A stretch of DNA of 25,042 bases from positions 1 through 25,042 of IMG/VR virus record IMGVR_UViG_3300046457_000211. The stretch is one strand, 5' to 3'. The DNA comes from a virus. The notes beneath the pieces were generated by a model that saw only the letters and a list, made by a program, of their open reading frames with translations, was not told where the DNA came from and did not search any database. Shown here piece by piece: positions 20,046 to 24,819 of the stretch (positions within the stretch are counted from its first letter, which is position 1; each line of letters begins with the position of its first letter). Made by a program: the position numbers and the translations under genes.

Positions 20046-20123
20046 GTAAATCAACCTGTAAGATACATAATCCGCTTGACCAAAAATCGCCCGGCAAGTG
20101 CCGCGCATCTCAACGGGGAACTC

Positions 20124-20426
20124 ATGACCAAAGCCACCCTCACCGCCATGCCGCGCGCGCGCTGGAAGCCCGAGCTCGGCATTTCCTTCGCGATCGTCGG
20201 CACGCACATTCTGTGCGGCCACATGCGCGCGGCGAAGGACGCCGACGACGCCGCCGAGCTCGCGCGCCGCTGGAATGAGCACGACAAGCTGCGCGCCGCA
20301 CTGATGCGCCTGATCGCCGCTGAGCGCGCCCCGCGCGCCGAATGGATCGCCGCACTCGATCAAGCCCGACAAGCGCTTGGCGAGCCCGACAAGACCCGGA
20401 AAACCACCACCGCATACGCCGCCTGA
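20124..20426 (+). CDS. Hypothetical phage protein
   Basis: 100 aa from ATG 20124 with ACGGGGAA upstream; a longer opening exists in frame but runs under the previous gene. It begins MTKATLTAMPRARWKPELGISFAIVGTHILCGHMRAAKDADDAAELARRWNEHDKL, then a helix (LRAALMRLIAAERAPRAEWIAALDQARQAL). The 'ARRWNEHDKLRAAL' segment resembles the N/E-x-H-D-x-L-x-x-x-L helix of many small phage proteins of the 'WNxHDxLxAAL' type, which usually have unknown roles. The final residues (EPDKTRKTTTAYAA) are flexible. It is followed after 2 nt by the DUF2786-like gene. Confidence 0.82.
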   Translation: MTKATLTAMPRARWKPELGISFAIVGTHILCGHMRAAKDADDAAELARRWNEHDKLRAALMRLIAAERAPRAEWIAALDQARQALGEPDKTRKTTTAYAA

Positions 20427-20428
20427 CC

Positions 20429-20956
20429 ATGACCGACAACGACAAGATCCACGCCCGCCTGATGAAGCTATACGAGCTCGCCAAGCGCGGCGAGCACGGC
20501 GAGCGCGAGAACGCGCAGCGCTTCCTCGAGAAGCTGCTCGAAAAGCACGGCATGACGATCGCCGACTTGGACGACGCCGCGACGCGCTATTACCGCCTGT
20601 CCTACAAGAGCGAGCTCGAATACAAGCTGCTCACGCAGATCATTTGCACTGTGCTTCAGGTGAATACGTTCCGGGCGAAGCTCACGCCGAAGAGCCGATA
20701 CATCGAGATCCAGCTCACGAAGGCGCAACACCTTGAAATCGAAATGCAGTTCGCGATTTACCGGCGCGAGTTCGCGCGCAACATCGATCGCATGTTCGCG
20801 GCGTTCATCCACACGAACGGACTCACCGGCCCGGCGCGCGACGCCGAAGATGATCCACGCCCCACGCGCACCTACAGCGACGAGGAAGCCGCCGCTATCC
20901 GGCGCATGATGCGCGGCATCGAGCGCACACCGATTCACAAAGCCATCGAAGGCTAA
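20429..20956 (+). CDS. DUF2786-like phage protein
   Basis: 175 aa from ATG 20429, 2 nt after the previous stop. Residues 5-50 match the DUF2786 pattern: KIHARLMKLYELAKRGEHGERENAQRFLEKLLEKHGMTIADLDD, that is K-I-x-x-L-L-x-L-A-x, E-x-E-N-A-x-x-F-L-x-K-x-x-x-L-M-x-K-H-G-L/M. A helical and charged remainder follows, with QLTKAQHLEIEMQFAIYRREFARNIDRMFAAFIHTNGL (about 96-133). DUF2786 proteins are frequent in phages and plasmids; no function is established as far as I know. It is the last gene before promoter 3. Confidence 0.83.
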   Translation: MTDNDKIHARLMKLYELAKRGEHGERENAQRFLEKLLEKHGMTIADLDDAATRYYRLSYKSELEYKLLTQIICTVLQVNTFRAKLTPKSRYIEIQLTKAQHLEIEMQFAIYRREFARNIDRMFAAFIHTNGLTGPARDAEDDPRPTRTYSDEEAAAIRRMMRGIERTPIHKAIEG

Positions 20957-20958
20957 GC

Positions 20959-21027
20959 GTCACCCCGCAGATAAGCGAACTTTTTTATCTGTGGGGTATT
21001 GTGCTTTCCGCGTTAGTCGCCTAATAT
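20959..21027 (+). promoter_or_regulatory. AB-type promoter 3 with two A-type sites
   Basis: Weaker site A GTCACC-CCGCA-GATAAG is at 20959-20975 and site A TTTATC-TGTGG-GGTATT at 20984-21000, the latter overlapping -35 TTGTGC (20999-21004). Spacer 17 bp, -10 TAATAT 21022-21027, site B TTAG-TCGC-CTAA 21013-21024. The nearer A centre is 30 bp before the -10 (about -42), the other 55 bp. The two A sites together also form a 13-bp imperfect hairpin (12 of 13 pairs), which could act as a terminator for the upstream gene. Confidence 0.87.
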
Positions 21028-21058
21028 TCTCACATCGACAACGCAACCGGAGCACACC

Positions 21059-21391
21059 ATGACCCGCAATCAAGAAATCGCTCAGACCATCCTCTCGCAG
21101 ATCGGCGGCCAGCGTCGCCTTGTCCTGATGACCGGCGCGAAGCAATTCGTCGCGATCGAGTCGGGCCTGCAGTTCAAGATCGGCGGCGGCGCAAAGGACG
21201 GCATCAATTGCGTGCGCGTCACCCTCACGCCGATGGACGAGTACGAAGTCGAGTTCCTGCGCGTGCGCGGCATGACGTGCAAGACGGTCGCGAAGCACGA
21301 AGGCGCGCACGCCGAGGACTTGGCGCCGCTCTTCTCGAAGCAGACCGGCTTCACGCTCGCGATTCCGCGCGTCGTCGGCATCAACGCCTAA
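21059..21391 (+). CDS. Hypothetical phage protein
   Basis: 110 aa, first gene behind promoter 3, ATG 21059 with CCGGAGC about 9 nt upstream. It starts MTRNQEIAQTILSQIGG, then LVLMTGAKQFVAIESGLQFKIGGGAKDGINCVRVTLTPMDEYEVEFLRVRG (about 22-71) and KTGFTLAIPRVVGINA-like end (QTGFTLAIPRVVGINA). The beta-rich body with GAKQFVAIESGLQFKIGGG is a familiar pattern of small conserved phage proteins in which N-x-V-x-V-x-L-x-P-x-D-x-Y follows; function is unknown. A hairpin with no U-tract follows the stop. Confidence 0.85.
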   Translation: MTRNQEIAQTILSQIGGQRRLVLMTGAKQFVAIESGLQFKIGGGAKDGINCVRVTLTPMDEYEVEFLRVRGMTCKTVAKHEGAHAEDLAPLFSKQTGFTLAIPRVVGINA

Positions 21392-21394
21392 CAC

Positions 21395-21420
21395 GAGCCC
21401 GCCCGGCCGCCGCCGGGCTC
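21395..21420 (+). other. Intergenic GC hairpin without U-tract
   Basis: GAGCCCG (21395-21401) and CGGGCTC (21414-21420) form a 7-bp stem with a 12-nt GC loop between two genes. ACCTGAGAG follows instead of a U-tract, so this is not a standard intrinsic terminator. It may stabilise an RNA 3' end after processing or slow polymerase. Confidence 0.55.
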
Positions 21421-21434
21421 ACCTGAGAGACGCC

Positions 21435-21689
21435 ATGTACACGCTCGCGATCCAATCCCCGATTTTCGACAACCGCGATTGCATTCGCGGCACCCGCACG
21501 ACGATTCTGCGCGAGTTCGGCGCGTTTGAGACGCTCGCGTGGGCGTTCCGCAAGGCCGATCGGCTTCACGACGAGTGGAAGCTCGACTTAGGCGACGGCG
21601 ACAACGTGCAGGTATGGCAGGACGGCAAGCGCGTGCAGCGCCCGCGCGCGGAGTGGGCAAAAGACGACGACTTCGAGCTTCCATTTTGA
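21435..21689 (+). CDS. Small hypothetical phage protein
   Basis: 84 aa from ATG 21435 with TGAGAG about 8 nt upstream. Sequence: MYTLAIQSPIFDNRDCIRGTRTTILREFGAFETLAWAFRKADRLHDEWKLDLGDGDNVQVW then DGKRVQRPRAEWAKDDDFELPF. The end resembles a small beta-hairpin (DNVQVWQDGKRV) with an acidic, flexible tail. No metal or catalytic motif is seen. It is followed after 7 nt by the gene at 21697. Not recognised. Confidence 0.8.
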   Translation: MYTLAIQSPIFDNRDCIRGTRTTILREFGAFETLAWAFRKADRLHDEWKLDLGDGDNVQVWQDGKRVQRPRAEWAKDDDFELPF

Positions 21690-21696
21690 GGCGCGC

Positions 21697-21846
21697 ATGA
21701 GAACCGCAAGCTGGATCATCCGCGAGAAGGCCACCGGCCGCGTGATATGCGAGACATTCGAGCGGCGCACGGTTGACGCGCTCAACACCGCGCGATACGA
21801 AGCCGTCCCGATACTCGAATACCTGCAAAGCCTCAACCGCCAGTAA
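21697..21846 (+). CDS. 49-aa conserved phage protein (WIIREKATGRVICETF type)
   Basis: A 49-aa frame from ATG 21697, with TTGAGG 6 nt upstream, to TAA 21844-21846. It reads MRTASWIIREKATGRVICET, then FERRTVDALNTARYEAVPIL and EYLQSLNRQ. This matches a small protein common in phages and prophages of proteobacteria: a W-x-I-x-E-K-A-T-G-x-x-x-x-E-T-F hairpin, a helix and the L-N-T-x-x-Y-E-x-V-P-I-L-E-Y/W-L end. All hallmarks are in place and the size is normal. Function is unknown. It is followed directly by a terminator and promoter 4. Confidence 0.85.
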   Translation: MRTASWIIREKATGRVICETFERRTVDALNTARYEAVPILEYLQSLNRQ

Positions 21847-21849
21847 CCG

Positions 21850-21877
21850 ACCCGGCCCGGCGCCGGGTTTTGCTTTT
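21850..21877 (+). terminator. Intrinsic terminator upstream of promoter 4
   Basis: ACCCGGC (21850-21856) pairs with GCCGGGT (21862-21868) around a 5-nt loop, followed by TTTGCTTTT. The GC stem and T-rich tail suit rho-independent termination of the 21059-21846 transcript. It abuts site A of promoter 4 at 21877. Confidence 0.8.
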
Positions 21878-21939
21878 CTACCGGCCCGATAAATTATTTT
21901 CGATTCCCTATTGCGTTCCGTGTATTAGGCGACTAATAT
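21877..21939 (+). promoter_or_regulatory. AB-type promoter 4
   Basis: Site A TCTACC-GGCCC-GATAAA is at 21877-21893, -35 TTGCGT at 21911-21916, a 17-bp spacer, and -10 TAATAT at 21934-21939. Site B TTAG-GCGA-CTAA is at 21925-21936. The A centre is 49 bp before the -10 (about -61). The leader CTACATCGACAACGCA is nearly the same as in promoter 3 and similar in 2 and 5. Confidence 0.88.
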
Positions 21940-21971
21940 CTCTACATCGACAACGCACGCGGAGATGCAGC

Positions 21972-22178
21972 ATGAAAACGGAACTTATCGCGAAGTATCT
22001 GACGAAGAGCGGCCAAATCGGCTTCGAAGTGTTCCGCACCACCTTCGCGAGCGGCAAAGTCGGCTACCGCTACAGCGGCAAGTTCGGCGCGGGCTGCGGC
22101 GACCTTCAGCAGATCAAGAACGCGATCGCCGTCACCCTCGCGAGCAAGCGCGGCATTCAGACCATCATCGCAATCTAA
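21972..22178 (+). CDS. Small phage protein, function unknown
   Basis: 68 aa from ATG 21972, with GCGGAG about 10 nt upstream. A longer in-frame opening (from 21870) would run through promoter 4 and is rejected. Sequence: MKTELIAKYLTKSGQIGFEV then FRTTFASGKVGYRYSGKFGAGCGDLQQIKNAIAVTLASKRGIQTIIAI. It looks like a small beta sheet with one helix. It is the first gene behind promoter 4, and its placement between the promoter and a GC hairpin suggests an abundant short transcript. No family recognised. Confidence 0.82.
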   Translation: MKTELIAKYLTKSGQIGFEVFRTTFASGKVGYRYSGKFGAGCGDLQQIKNAIAVTLASKRGIQTIIAI

Positions 22179-22185
22179 CCGACGC

Positions 22186-22201
22186 GCCCGGCCCGCCGGG
22201 C
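22186..22201 (+). other. Intergenic GC hairpin without U-tract
   Basis: GCCCGG (22186-22191) and CCGGGC (22196-22201) form a 6-bp stem with a 4-nt loop in the gap before the gene at 22227; TCCCTCTTC follows, not a run of T. Likely an RNA-stability or pausing hairpin rather than a strong terminator. Confidence 0.55.
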
Positions 22202-22226
22202 TCCCTCTTCACTCAGGAGTCACCGC

Positions 22227-22517
22227 ATGAAAAACGTCCAATACGTCTCAGTCACCGAGCTTCACGCGGGCGACGTCGCGCTCTTCCACGGCGCGCAATT
22301 CGAAATCGTGTCCACTGGCGAATCACGCGGGCACATCGACGGCGTGGCGGCGTACAACAATTCGTTCAACGACTTCGTCGGCCCGTCGCCCGTCGCCACG
22401 CCGCGCGGCCGCTGGATCAGCGGCGAAGTGGTCGAGGGATACTTCGGCCCGGATCGTGACTGGTTCTTCCAAGGCAATCGCCGTCACGTCGTCGCAATCA
22501 AGCCGCGCGCACAATAA
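22227..22517 (+). CDS. Hypothetical phage protein
   Basis: 96 aa from ATG 22227 with CAGGAG 8 nt upstream. Sequence: MKNVQYVSVTELHAGDVALFHGAQFEIVSTGESRGHID, then VAAYNNSFNDFVGPSPVATPRGRWISGEVVEGYFGPDRDWFFQGNRRHVVAIKPRAQ. The first half, with the T-x-L-x-x-G-D-V-x-x-x-x-G-x-x-F-E-I-V-x-x-x, matches a small phage beta domain often seen in DNA-metabolism-adjacent accessory regions; the second half is aromatic with GYFGPDRDWFFQGNRRH. No catalytic signature is evident. Function unknown. Confidence 0.84.
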   Translation: MKNVQYVSVTELHAGDVALFHGAQFEIVSTGESRGHIDGVAAYNNSFNDFVGPSPVATPRGRWISGEVVEGYFGPDRDWFFQGNRRHVVAIKPRAQ

Positions 22518-22526
22518 CCCCCCCGG

Positions 22527-22542
22527 CCCGCTTCGGCGGGCT
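22527..22542 (+). other. Intergenic hairpin with UUCG tetraloop
   Basis: GCCCGC (22527-22532), TTCG, GCGGGC (22537-22542) form a 6-bp stem closed by C(UUCG)G, an especially stable RNA tetraloop. There is no U-tract (TCACCGGAG follows, which carries the next gene's ribosome-binding site). A 3'-end stabiliser or processing element is the most likely role. Confidence 0.65.
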
Positions 22543-22559
22543 CACCGGAGCAAACAAGC

Positions 22560-22799
22560 ATGGCCGTCAACTGGAAACACGTCGCAGACACGTTGCAGAT
22601 CCAAGGCATCGACATTAAGGCGAATTTCAATTCGTTGAGCGAGGCGCAAGTCGGGTTCATCACCGAGCAGGCGAAGAAGAGCGGCTACCGGCCGCCGAAG
22701 AACGCGAGCAGCTCGGCCGCCGATATGTTCTACGCGGCGATCCAGCGCAAGATGAAGGTGCGTCCGAATGCATCCGTCATCGCGCGGCGCCTTGCGTAA
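22560..22799 (+). CDS. Small hypothetical phage protein
   Basis: 79 aa from ATG 22560, with CCGGAGC about 10 nt upstream. Sequence: MAVNWKHVADTLQIQGIDIK, then ANFNSLSEAQVGFITEQAKKSGYRPPKNASSSAADMFYAAIQRKMK and a basic end VRPNASVIARRLA. The helical body with a YRPPKNA turn and a basic tail suggests binding to nucleic acid or a partner protein. No family recognised. The next gene starts 13 nt after its stop. Confidence 0.8.
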   Translation: MAVNWKHVADTLQIQGIDIKANFNSLSEAQVGFITEQAKKSGYRPPKNASSSAADMFYAAIQRKMKVRPNASVIARRLA

Positions 22800-22811
22800 C
22801 CGGAGCCGCGC

Positions 22812-22988
22812 ATGAACGTCCAATCGACGCAGAAAATCCCGCTCGATGCGCTGAAGGCACAAGCCGTGCACGTCACGCGCCGCGACGAAGGCGTCATCGA
22901 ATACCAATTCGCCGACAAGTCATTCATCGAAGTCACCCCGCGCGGCGACGTGTTCCGATACCTGCCGTCCGGCTGGCGCATTTCCTGA
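22812..22988 (+). CDS. 58-aa small phage protein
   Basis: A 58-aa frame from ATG 22812, with CGGAGCC about 8 nt upstream, to TGA 22986-22988. Sequence: MNVQSTQKIPLDALKAQAVH, then VTRRDEGVIEYQFADKSFIE and VTPRGDVFRYLPSGWRIS. The IEYQFADKSFIEVTPRGDVFRY segment looks like a small beta hairpin pair. It lies in an orderly row of genes with matching leaders, which favours a real gene. No family recognised. Confidence 0.72.
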   Translation: MNVQSTQKIPLDALKAQAVHVTRRDEGVIEYQFADKSFIEVTPRGDVFRYLPSGWRIS

Positions 22989-23004
22989 TCCACCGAGAGA
23001 GCCC

Positions 23005-23199
23005 ATGCAAAACCACTACGAAATCAACGTCTCGCTCAACGGCAAGCATCTCTTCGCGACCGCCGAGCGATCGGCGCGCGACAAGCAAGACGCCGAGCGG
23101 CTCTTCCGGCTCTTCGCCGAGAAATTCCCCGAGCGCGACGGCTACAGCATCCGCGTCACGCATTGGCAGGCGCAAGGCGAGCGCGTCACCTTCGAATGA
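23005..23199 (+). CDS. Small conserved phage protein (HYEINVSLNGKHLFAT type)
   Basis: 64 aa from ATG 23005 with GAGAG 8 nt upstream. It has the order of a small conserved phage family: HYEINVSLNGKHLFATAERSARD (4-26), then a helix (KQDAERLFRLFAEKFPE) and an end GYSIRVTHWQAQGERVTF. I recall this pattern from phages and prophages of Burkholderia and relatives; the function is unknown. A strong terminator follows 4 nt after the stop region, before promoter 5. Confidence 0.85.
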   Translation: MQNHYEINVSLNGKHLFATAERSARDKQDAERLFRLFAEKFPERDGYSIRVTHWQAQGERVTFE

Positions 23200-23203
23200 A
23201 TCG

Positions 23204-23228
23204 AGCCCGGCCCCGCGCCGGGCTTTTT
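23204..23228 (+). terminator. Strong intrinsic terminator upstream of promoter 5
   Basis: AGCCCGGC (23204-23211) pairs with GCCGGGCT (23217-23224) around a 5-nt loop, followed by TTTTTGTTT. This is the clearest rho-independent terminator in the window. It ends the 21972-23199 transcript and directly abuts site A of promoter 5. Confidence 0.88.
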
Positions 23229-23229
23229 G

Positions 23230-23293
23230 TTTATCTGGCGGGTAACTTTTTTTGCATCTACCCCTTGCGCGTGCGTCGTTAGGCGACTAATAT
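23230..23293 (+). promoter_or_regulatory. AB-type promoter 5
   Basis: Site A TTTATC-TGGCG-GGTAAC is at 23230-23246, -35 TTGCGC at 23265-23270, a 17-bp spacer, and -10 TAATAT at 23288-23293. Site B TTAG-GCGA-CTAA is at 23279-23290. The A centre is 50 bp before the -10 (about -62). A TCTACCCC half-site-like run sits just before the -35, as in promoter 2. Confidence 0.88.
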
Positions 23294-23326
23294 AACTCCA
23301 TCGACAAACACAACGGGAGCACGAAG

Positions 23327-23668
23327 ATGGCGACGAAATTCCACGGTTACGCGCGCAAGACCTTCAAGTATCGCGACGGCGCGAAGCAGCACGACGAGCG
23401 CCAGTATGTCGGCGTGTTCAAGCGGCTCGAATCGAACCACCCGGTCGTGTATGACCAGTACGGCGATCACGCCGAGCAGCGCGTGACGTTCGTTGCCCCG
23501 CGCGGCGTGAGCATGCAAGACGCGATCGATGCGATCTACGACGCGTCGCGCTTCGGCTGCACTTGCTCATATGACTGCTGCGGCCACTGGCAAGGCAGCG
23601 CGAGCAACGTGACGCGCACGAAGGGCCGCGAATTCTCGGCATTGGTCTACAGCTACCGCAACGTCTAA
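23327..23668 (+). CDS. Phage protein with cysteine-rich C-terminal motif
   Basis: 113 aa, first gene behind promoter 5, ATG 23327 with CGGGAG about 9 nt upstream. The N-terminal half is basic and beta-like (FHGYARKTFKYRDGAKQHDERQYVGVFKRL). The C-terminal part has FGCTCSYDCCGHWQG (about 83-97) followed by R-x-x-G-R-E-F-x-x-L-V-Y-S-Y-R-N. This C-x-C-x-x-x-C-C-G-H/C-W-Q pattern recurs in small phage proteins and suggests zinc binding. Its role is unknown. It is the fourth or fifth metal-ligand-rich product in the window, besides those at 5854, 6264 and 10532 and the HNH protein. Confidence 0.85.
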   Translation: MATKFHGYARKTFKYRDGAKQHDERQYVGVFKRLESNHPVVYDQYGDHAEQRVTFVAPRGVSMQDAIDAIYDASRFGCTCSYDCCGHWQGSASNVTRTKGREFSALVYSYRNV

Positions 23669-23678
23669 GGAGCCCGCC

Positions 23679-23885
23679 ATGACGCACAACGAAGTCACCT
23701 GCCTCGCAACAATCGCCGTGCTTTGCAAAGCTCACCGCCGCAGCGTGCGCACCATCCGCAACGCGCTCGAATACGGCGATCGCGACATGTGCCGCCAGTT
23801 CTCCGACGTCGCGGGCGTGCTCGTGCTCCACCGGATTCGCGCACAGACCGCGCTCGACTTCCAGAAGAAGAAGGGCCAGCAGTAA
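23679..23885 (+). CDS. Small hypothetical phage protein
   Basis: 68 aa from ATG 23679, with AAGGAG overlapping the previous stop. Sequence: MTHNEVTCLATIAVLCKAHR, then RSVRTIRNALEYGDRDMCRQFSDVAGVLVLHRIRAQTALDFQKKKG. The body is helical and basic at the C-terminus. Three cysteines do not form a zinc motif. The recurrent layout of RNALEYGDRDMCRQFSD, with a helix that ends acidic and a basic tail, is not recognised by me. A hairpin follows in the gap to 23940. Confidence 0.78.
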   Translation: MTHNEVTCLATIAVLCKAHRRSVRTIRNALEYGDRDMCRQFSDVAGVLVLHRIRAQTALDFQKKKGQQ

Positions 23886-23891
23886 AACCCC

Positions 23892-23912
23892 GGAGCCGTG
23901 CGATGCGGCTCC
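23892..23912 (+). terminator. Hairpin in the 23886-23939 gap, possible weak terminator
   Basis: GGAGCCG (23892-23898) and CGGCTCC (23906-23912) form a perfect 7-bp stem with a 7-nt loop, followed by CGTACTTTCTC. The tail is only modestly T-rich, so termination would be partial. It separates the promoter-5 genes from the last three plus-strand genes, which have no visible promoter of their own. Confidence 0.5.
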
Positions 23913-23939
23913 CGTACTTTCTCACCTTGGATCAACGCA

Positions 23940-24314
23940 ATGACCGAACAAAACGAGATGACGGACGCCGAGGCGGCGATCTGGAACGAACTGACGCCGC
24001 GTGAAATGCAATTTGTGTCGCCCGAGGCGATCGAAGCAGTCTTGCGCGCGCAGGCGGCGAGCGCCGCTAAGCAGACGTCCGAGTTCGGCACATTCGACGC
24101 GTGGATGACGTCGGAATACGGGCTGAATGAGCAGGCAGCGAGGCGCGCATCGTTCGGCTTCGATGGAATGCGCGCAGCGTTTCAGATCGGACACCATGCC
24201 GCGCAAGCTGATGCGCGCGACGCGGCGCGCTATCGCATGGCTCGCAAGCATCGCTACATCAACCGAGTCGAAGAGCACGAAATCGACACGCTCATCGCCA
24301 AGGCGAAACCGTGA
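23940..24314 (+). CDS. Hypothetical phage protein
   Basis: 124 aa from ATG 23940. A longer in-frame GTG start at 23898 lies within the hairpin and would need a GGAG only a few bases away, so I prefer 23940, preceded by TTGGATCAACGCA, nearly the same leader as at 24615. Sequence: acidic start (EQNEMTDAEAAIWNELTPREMQFVSPEAIEAVLRAQAA), then FGTFDAWMTSEYGLNEQAARRASFGFDGMRAAFQIGHHAAQADARDAARYRMARKHRYI and HEIDTLIAKAKP. The 'AFQIGHHAAQADARDAARYR' part is common in phage accessory proteins (usually A-x-x-A-G-x-x-A). Function unknown. Confidence 0.82.
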   Translation: MTEQNEMTDAEAAIWNELTPREMQFVSPEAIEAVLRAQAASAAKQTSEFGTFDAWMTSEYGLNEQAARRASFGFDGMRAAFQIGHHAAQADARDAARYRMARKHRYINRVEEHEIDTLIAKAKP

Positions 24315-24631
24315 CGCCCGGCGAACTTCGATCCATGTTTAAGTGCGAATTTCCGCCGCCTGATGCGCGGCTTTTCTCACTGGCGCGCGCGTATCACGAG
24401 CGCACCGAAGCCTACGACCGCACGGTATGCACCGGCCCGATCGGGCGCGACGGCATCCTGCCCGCGACGCCGCGCGAGATGGGCCTCATCAACCGCAACG
24501 CGAGCATCGTCATGCGCGAGATACTGAACGAAGGCCAGATGCTCGGCTTCACGCTTGCGGAGCTGCGCCGCGCGATCGCCCACTACGACTTACCTATCAC
24601 CGATGGATCAACGCATGCCCGCAAAGACTGA
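24311..24631 (+). CDS. Hypothetical phage protein, GTG start
   Basis: 106 aa from GTG 24311, overlapping the previous stop as GTGA. Sequence: MTPGELRSMFKCEFPPPDARLFSLARAYHERTEAYDRTVC, then GPIGRDGILPATPREMGLINRNASIVMREILNEGQML and LAELRRAIAHYDL. The middle contains a recurring phage pattern, Y-H-x-R-x-E-A-Y-D-R-x-V-C-T-G-P, followed by P-x-x-x-x-E-M-x-x-I-N-x-N-A. The role is unknown. It overlaps the RHH gene by 17 nt. Confidence 0.84.
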   Translation: MTPGELRSMFKCEFPPPDARLFSLARAYHERTEAYDRTVCTGPIGRDGILPATPREMGLINRNASIVMREILNEGQMLGFTLAELRRAIAHYDLPITDGSTHARKD

Positions 24632-24815
24632 ACGCACCACCACGAACGCCGAGCGCGTCGCCAAGAGCCGCGAGAAAACGCTTGCCGCTGGCGGCCGCCG
24701 CCTCACGATCGTCCTGCAGCCCGAGACGAACGACAAGCTCAATCGGCTAATCGAGAAGCACTCGTCAACCGCGACGAGTGTCATCGAATGGCTGATTAAC
24801 AGCGCGAAGGGCTGA
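24615..24815 (+). CDS. Ribbon-helix-helix (CopG/Arc-type) DNA-binding protein
   Basis: 66 aa from ATG 24615, with GGATCAACGC upstream; an alternative ATG at 24603 would add four residues and has no ribosome-binding site. After a basic N-terminal arm (1-26) comes RRLTIVL (28-34), the beta strand that would pair in the dimer and enter the major groove, then helix A PETNDKLNRLIEKH (36-49), a turn, and helix B TATSVIEWLINSA (52-64). This is the Arc/CopG/MetJ layout. Such proteins bind short palindromes cooperatively as dimers of dimers. It is a candidate binder of the 12-bp B site or the 17-bp A site, but nothing in the sequence proves which. It is the last plus-strand gene of the block. Confidence 0.88.
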   Translation: MPAKTERTTTNAERVAKSREKTLAAGGRRLTIVLQPETNDKLNRLIEKHSSTATSVIEWLINSAKG

Positions 24816-24819
24816 TGGA

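Noticed and set aside
21870-22178. Longer N-terminus for the gene at 21972
   Set aside because: The extension would be encoded by promoter 4 DNA itself (site A, -35, -10), and the internal ATG has a proper upstream purine-rich site.
4674-23290. The five TTAG-GCGA-CTAA copies as transposon ends or integrase core sites
   Set aside because: They always sit at the same place relative to -35/-10 elements in front of genes, with no target duplications, transposase or integrase nearby, so a promoter operator explains them better.
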